A stretch of 64,000 bases of DNA. Source: DAISVY01 sp036826635 (lineage in GTDB: Bacteria > Zixibacteria > MSB-5A5 > GN15 > FEB-12). Each line of letters starts with the position of its first letter. Positions within the stretch are counted from its first letter, which is position 1. The translations under genes and the position numbers were made by a program. Of the stretch, positions 60,189 through 64,000 are shown one piece after another. The notes beneath the pieces were generated by a model. The model ran no database searches and was not told the DNA's origin. It was given only the letters and a program-made list of their open reading frames with translations. The stretch is taken from contig DAISVY010000002.1 in the NCBI GenBank assembly GCA_036826635.1, positions 1 to 64,000 of the forward strand. Reading direction: 5' to 3'.

Positions 60189-61379
60189 CTACCCACGATA
60201 TTCCTGCAGCTTTATGTCAGGATATGCCGGAAACTCCACCCGACTGTTGCGGGCCGGCACATCCTCGATTTTGGCATAACCGTTGCCATCAAGCTTCCCC
60301 CGGCGAACCTCACCGTTGGACAAGTATACGACATACTCCGCTCCCCCCACGGCTTTGCCGTCGCGATCCTTCAACTCGAATTCAATCCAGTCTTTGCACT
60401 GCAGAATTCCCGACCTGGCCGCCGCCGAACCGACTTTGGCCATAAAGTAAAACGCCGGGTAACTGTAGCCCTTAGGCAAATCCGCCTCCCGGGCTTCTCC
60501 TTCCTTTTCCGTCGTGGTGGCCCGGGTCTCCGGTGCATCATCGTACCATTCCGCTTCGGCCTTGCCACCCTGCATGGTAATGCCACTCACTGTCTTGACC
60601 AATTTGTCAGCGCGGTTGATATCTTTCTGCCAGACCTCAAAGATGACCTCTGTGCCATCCTCTATTCCGACGCCTTCAATCTGCATCCTGACTTTCTCGC
60701 CGTTGCGGGCTTCTTTGGCCGACCAGGCCGCCCGGGTAAGAGCACTTATCTTAATTTCGCAGTCACCTTCACTCAAACCGGTCTTCCTGATCCGGCCCGT
60801 GAGTTCACCCCGGCTGACATGGCCATCGGGATCTTTCACCTCGAACTGCGCTCCCGTAATCGGAAATCCGCCACCGTCGATGAATGACACATCAAGAAAA
60901 TGACCCTCGACCTCCCCCTGCGGCGCGCCCTGAGCCTGCGCCTGCTGAGCACTACCGCCGCCGCCACCACCACCACCGCTGCCATCACCGATGAACACGT
61001 TCGTGCTGCCCATCATGACTTCGCCAAGATTGGTCGGTGGTTTCTGAAACGGTCCGGGACCGCACGGGACATGGGGTGGCTGATTCTGGGACTTGCTGCC
61101 GACCACGGCCGCCGGCATACCCATAATTTTCACCGTCGTGGACAACTCAAGGTTGAGCATGCCAACATACGGATGAGGAAACGGGGTCGGCACCGGACCA
61201 CCGGGTGAGGGAACCATGAGGATGTGAACATCCACTCCGACGACCTGGTCGTTCTGCTTGGCCGCCGGCAGCTTGTTGATCATTACCGTACCGGCGGATA
61301 TAATCGAACTGACCGGCATATCGGATGGATCGTTACAGGTCTTGACCGTATCACCACAGCGGGCAGCCTGCTTTCCCAA
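60189..61379 (-). CDS. PAAR-like spike-tip protein with transthyretin-like adaptor domains
   Basis: The protein has 396 residues and starts with TTG; AGGAG lies eight bases upstream. Residues 1-130 form a PAAR-like (DUF4150 type) tip: 'AARCGDTVKTCNDPSDMP', 'GTVMINKLPAAKQNDQV', 'GSKSQNQPPHVPCGPG' and 'GEVMMGSTNVFIGDG'. A glycine linker leads to a first TTR-like domain ('FLDVSFIDGGGFPITGAQFEVKDPDGHVSRG'). A 'WSAKEARNGEKV' segment and a second TTR-like domain ('DWIEFELKDRDGKAVGGAEYVVYL') follow. PAAR proteins cap VgrG and carry effectors. This is the first gene after the main T6SS promoter. Confidence 0.85.
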   Translation of the reverse strand: MGKQAARCGDTVKTCNDPSDMPVSSIISAGTVMINKLPAAKQNDQVVGVDVHILMVPSPGGPVPTPFPHPYVGMLNLELSTTVKIMGMPAAVVGSKSQNQPPHVPCGPGPFQKPPTNLGEVMMGSTNVFIGDGSGGGGGGGGSAQQAQAQGAPQGEVEGHFLDVSFIDGGGFPITGAQFEVKDPDGHVSRGELTGRIRKTGLSEGDCEIKISALTRAAWSAKEARNGEKVRMQIEGVGIEDGTEVIFEVWQKDINRADKLVKTVSGITMQGGKAEAEWYDDAPETRATTTEKEGEAREADLPKGYSYPAFYFMAKVGSAAARSGILQCKDWIEFELKDRDGKAVGGAEYVVYLSNGEVRRGKLDGNGYAKIEDVPARNSRVEFPAYPDIKLQEYRG

Positions 61380-61422
61380 GATGGTCTCTCCTGAACGTTA
61401 TAAGATTATTCCCGACTATGCG

Positions 61423-61452
61423 AATATACGCTTGCCCGACGAGAATCGTCAA
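61423..61452 (-). promoter_or_regulatory. Main promoter of the T6SS spike/effector transcript
   Basis: On the minus strand, TTGACG (61447-61452) and TATATT (61423-61428) are 18 bp apart, 44 bp upstream of the PAAR start codon, in the 190-bp gap after the surface-protein gene. Confidence 0.6.
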
Positions 61453-61569
61453 CATTTTCGTTGTTTCCCTCGTCCGAACAAAGTAACAGACACACAACGG
61501 GGGAACCAACCGAAAAGCTGACTTTCCAGGTCCGTTCCCCCGAAGAATACCGGATATAGCTGTGCGTTT

Positions 61570-63438
61570 CTACTTCAACAACAGCATCTTCCTGGTTTCG
61601 GTGAACCGCTCGGCCGAAAGGCGATAGAAATATACCCCACTGGCCACAAGTTCACCACTGCTGCTCTCACCGTTCCAGACGACGGTGTGACGTCCCGCAT
61701 CGTAATCGGCGTCCACCAGAGTGGTCACCTTCTGCCCGAGCAAATTGAAAATATCCAGTCTCACGTGTCCGGCCACGGGCAAACCGAAACGAATATTGGT
61801 GCTGGGGTTGAACGGATTCGGGAAGTTCTGACTCAACTCGAAATCATCGGGTAACAACGGCGAGACCTCACCTTCAAGATAAGCCTCGCTTCCCACCAGG
61901 AGTTGCGCCGAACTAACGTCGTCCGGAACGTCGATAGTACAGTCTTCATCCAGTGACACGACAGTACCGATGTCGAACACCAACACGGCCTGCAAATCGC
62001 CCGGCAACTCGTCCAGACCACTGATTTCCAACTGGCGGCCGGATTCCCTGGAAAGCACGACATTCCACACCGCGCCCTGGTCGATGTTCGGTCGAAAATC
62101 GGACCGTCTGAGGCGCGAATCGGCCTGAGGCATACGGAAAGCCAGCATCGGCGTTTCCGGAGCACGCGGCGGCTCGGAGAAATCATACCGGTCGGCGCCA
62201 ACCGAAGACCCCGTATACACACCGGCAAAATTACCGCCGTCGACGTGTCCGTCGACCCGAAGGGTAAGCTCAATCTGCCATTGCAGATTGCTGTTCGAAG
62301 AGGCAAGCACCGATGATTTCGTCGGTATAAACTCAATGGTCTCACTGTATTTGACAAGTGCCGTTACCCCGGAAGTATCCACAAAGACGAAGATACCTCC
62401 CCAGGCCGGGATTTCCGTGACCGTACTATAGCCGCTGCCATCGTAACCGTAGGCGAAGTCCTCAAGGAAATCAGCACTGTGATCGTACACTGTCCCATCC
62501 AGCAGGAACCGCACATCGCTCCATTCAACGTCGAAAGCAAACGGGTTAGCCATCTGATTCCAACCCGAATCCAGAGGCACGCGATAATACGACACGCCGC
62601 TCACGGAAGTATCGGGTTGCATCGACAGTCCGGCGGCACCATAGCGTTTGCCGCCCCGGGCATTCAGCCAGTAACCACGCCCCGGTTCGACCGCTTCGGC
62701 GTCGGGATACTCGACAACCGAGTCAAGAGCCGCGGAGTACCGACCCAGCCGCCACATCTTAATGTCGGCCGCACCCAGATCGTCGCCGAAGACCGATGCC
62801 ACCGTACTGCTCCCGGCAATCTCAATCGGCACACCCACAATGCGGTAACTGGCGTCGGGCATAGCGGTCGGACGCTGCCCCTGAGCGTTGGTCATACTGA
62901 CCACGAACGTGTAAGGATCGCCCGAGCTCCGAAGCATCGTCAAGGCCGAACCCTGAGTAATGGTGAAATAATACTGCAGTCCGCGCGCGGAGAGTAACGA
63001 GACATCAAGAGCGTAAACCAGCGTATCACCTGTCCCGATTGTCATAGCGGCCGACTGATAGGACCGTCCACCACCCTGACGATAGTGTATCTGCCCGGCA
63101 ATATCGTCACCCATACCGGGTACGGTGACTTTCAGCATCGTAGCGGCGACACTCACGGTGTCAACGTACTGCCCGGCGTAGAACGCAACCAGCGACTGCA
63201 CCGTGCTGGCCACGACTCCACTTTCGATCCTAAAACCATCGGAACCGGAACTGCCAGCCGGGCCCGAAGAAACCACACCGACCACCGAAAAACCCGCCGA
63301 ACTGCTGGCGCCACCGCCGCCGACTACACCGCCGGAAGAAATAGCGAATTCATCGCCGGCCATCTGCGCCGTCGCCGCCGTCGCGCATAAGCACAGCCCA
63401 AGCAGCACCGCCAGGCCTGTTTTTCTTATATTGTTCAT
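61570..63438 (-). CDS. Exported surface protein with FlgD-like C-terminal sorting module
   Basis: The start at 63438 follows GGAAGG and gives 622 residues with a signal peptide ending near 'ATAATAQ'. A serine/glycine-rich stretch follows ('SSGGVVGGGGASSSAGFSVVG'), then beta-rich domains. The C-terminus 'SQNFPNPFNPSTNIRFGLP...RKMLLLK' is the FlgD-like/type IX-style sorting module, closely like that of the protein at 27125-29929. No enzymatic motif was seen. It is probably displayed on or released from the cell surface. Confidence 0.85.
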   Translation of the reverse strand: MNNIRKTGLAVLLGLCLCATAATAQMAGDEFAISSGGVVGGGGASSSAGFSVVGVVSSGPAGSSGSDGFRIESGVVASTVQSLVAFYAGQYVDTVSVAATMLKVTVPGMGDDIAGQIHYRQGGGRSYQSAAMTIGTGDTLVYALDVSLLSARGLQYYFTITQGSALTMLRSSGDPYTFVVSMTNAQGQRPTAMPDASYRIVGVPIEIAGSSTVASVFGDDLGAADIKMWRLGRYSAALDSVVEYPDAEAVEPGRGYWLNARGGKRYGAAGLSMQPDTSVSGVSYYRVPLDSGWNQMANPFAFDVEWSDVRFLLDGTVYDHSADFLEDFAYGYDGSGYSTVTEIPAWGGIFVFVDTSGVTALVKYSETIEFIPTKSSVLASSNSNLQWQIELTLRVDGHVDGGNFAGVYTGSSVGADRYDFSEPPRAPETPMLAFRMPQADSRLRRSDFRPNIDQGAVWNVVLSRESGRQLEISGLDELPGDLQAVLVFDIGTVVSLDEDCTIDVPDDVSSAQLLVGSEAYLEGEVSPLLPDDFELSQNFPNPFNPSTNIRFGLPVAGHVRLDIFNLLGQKVTTLVDADYDAGRHTVVWNGESSSGELVASGVYFYRLSAERFTETRKMLLLK

Positions 63439-63459
63439 AATGCACCTTCCCATTTCCAA

Positions 63460-64000
63460 TTAGTACCGGGTCGGGAAGTACATGGCGGTCATACTACCCC
63501 TGAAAAAGTCCATATCGGTGTCGGTACCGCTGGTGGCATAGGCCATAAGGTAATAGGTGGTTGTGCCGCTGCCACTGACATTGTAAGTATACATAGCCGT
63601 TATCGGAATATAGGTTGAAACGTCGGCCGTGCTCAGACTCAGCCGGTTGTAATATGACGGAGTGGTGGTACTGCTGGTGCTCCAACCAACATACACTTCA
63701 CCCGTCCACGAACTTATATCCCAGTCGGCATGACCGGTACCGACAAGAACCACATAACCAGTCGCCGGATAAGTCACGGAAAGCTGCCCCAGTGTGACCC
63801 AGGACCCTACTTCAAGACTAATTTGCGTCCCCACACTCGAACCGTTAACGTATTCAACTCCCGCTTCATCGAGGATTTTGCTGTCGTACACCGCATCGGA
63901 AGCAATCGCCTCGGAGGTCACCGCCCCGGCGGCCAGCTTATTGGAAGTCACGGATGAATTGGGAATATTCTCCGCCGCAAACGCATACGGCACCGAAGTC
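63460..64000 (-). CDS. Exported or surface protein, 5' end outside the window
   Basis: The frame is open to the right edge of the window; about 180 C-terminal residues are visible. It contains short repeats of the form 'NSSVTSNKLAAGAVTSEAIASDAV', seen in many FCB surface proteins and phage tail-like fibres. A beta-sandwich-like domain rich in Thr, Ser and Tyr follows ('GYVVLVGTGHADWDISSW', 'TTTYYLMAYATSG'). It ends 'MYFPTRY'. It lies 21 bp ahead of the next surface protein, so the two probably share an mRNA. Confidence 0.65.
   Translation of the reverse strand, partial: TSVPYAFAAENIPNSSVTSNKLAAGAVTSEAIASDAVYDSKILDEAGVEYVNGSSVGTQISLEVGSWVTLGQLSVTYPATGYVVLVGTGHADWDISSWTGEVYVGWSTSSTTTPSYYNRLSLSTADVSTYIPITAMYTYNVSGSGTTTYYLMAYATSGTDTDMDFFRGSMTAMYFPTRY

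Noticed and set aside
36584..61379. Reading the cluster as an extracellular contractile injection system (eCIS/PVC) instead of a T6SS
   Set aside because: TssK, TssE/F/G, ClpV and VgrG of T6SS type plus membrane-anchor genes are present; no eCIS-specific tail-fibre, AAA+ Afp15-type or multiple sheath paralogues were seen.
1..64000. CRISPR arrays, insertion sequences, integrases or prophage
   Set aside because: No regularly spaced long repeats, transposase or integrase genes, or phage structural genes other than the T6SS tail homologues were found.

Overview
The window looks like a chromosomal segment of a diderm bacterium of the FCB superphylum. This is an inference. Two large exported proteins (27125-29929 and 61570-63438) end in the FlgD-like C-terminal sorting module with the 'NPFNP' signature that is typical of Zixibacteria, Caldithrix, Marinimicrobia and relatives. 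The Hcp, TssB and TssC proteins resemble the Bacteroidetes-type T6SS. Candidate phylum Zixibacteria is my best guess, but no rRNA is present to decide it. Genes are dense, often joined by TGATG or ATGA overlaps. TGA is used as a normal stop.

Layout. (1) 1-8303: an AmmeMemoRadiSam-type locus with two DUF362 proteins, a NapH/NapG-like membrane polyferredoxin, a radical SAM AmrS with a Tat-like leader, a membrane spermidine-synthase-like protein, and an AmrB-AmrA (MEMO-AMMECR1) fusion with a signal peptide. (2) 8403-11863: an exported TldD-like metallopeptidase and a partner without the metal site. (3) 12286-17720: glnS; a non-coding stretch with a TCGTACC repeat cluster; a small operon of a propeller-like protein, a thioredoxin-like lipoprotein and tiny membrane proteins; and tRNA-Gln. 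(4) 17842-25418: a minus-strand carbon-metabolism run (queG, rpe, pgi, tkt, ybjQ-like, glk, thiamine pyrophosphokinase). (5) 25641-36208: ornithine aminotransferase, a duplicated cohesin/dockerin-like surface protein, a broken alanine:cation symporter, a KamA-family enzyme, a dicarboxylate symporter, a DUF3078-like barrel and MscS. (6) 36584-61379: 25 kb of minus-strand genes forming a type VI secretion system (T6SS) with its spike, effector candidates and adaptors. (7) 61570-64000: two surface or exported proteins, the last cut by the window edge.

The T6SS is the most unusual part. Sheath (TssB/C), tube (Hcp), spike (VgrG, PAAR), baseplate (TssE/F/G/K) and ClpV are present. The Hcp and sheath proteins look like the Bacteroidetes subtype (T6SSiii), yet that subtype normally lacks TssL and TssM, and here a DotU-like TssL and a reduced single-membrane-span GTPase 'TssM' follow TssK. 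No TssJ, TssA or TssN-R was recognised. TssG carries an N-terminal PASTA-like domain. ClpV is split into two translationally coupled proteins, one per AAA+ domain. TssF is interrupted at a run of ten T, where transcriptional slippage could restore the frame. The front of the cluster encodes a PAAR protein with transthyretin-like adaptor domains, a VasX-like pore-forming effector candidate with a DUF1795/Eag-type chaperone and a small membrane protein (possible immunity), and a large zinc-ribbon / peptidoglycan-binding / lysozyme-like effector candidate. Two good sigma70-type promoters divide the cluster into an effector/spike transcript and a structural transcript.

Three genes (tssF, a small membrane protein at 16623, and the AGCS symporter) are each disrupted by what looks like one extra base in a homopolymer. 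Biological slippage and assembly error cannot be told apart from sequence alone.
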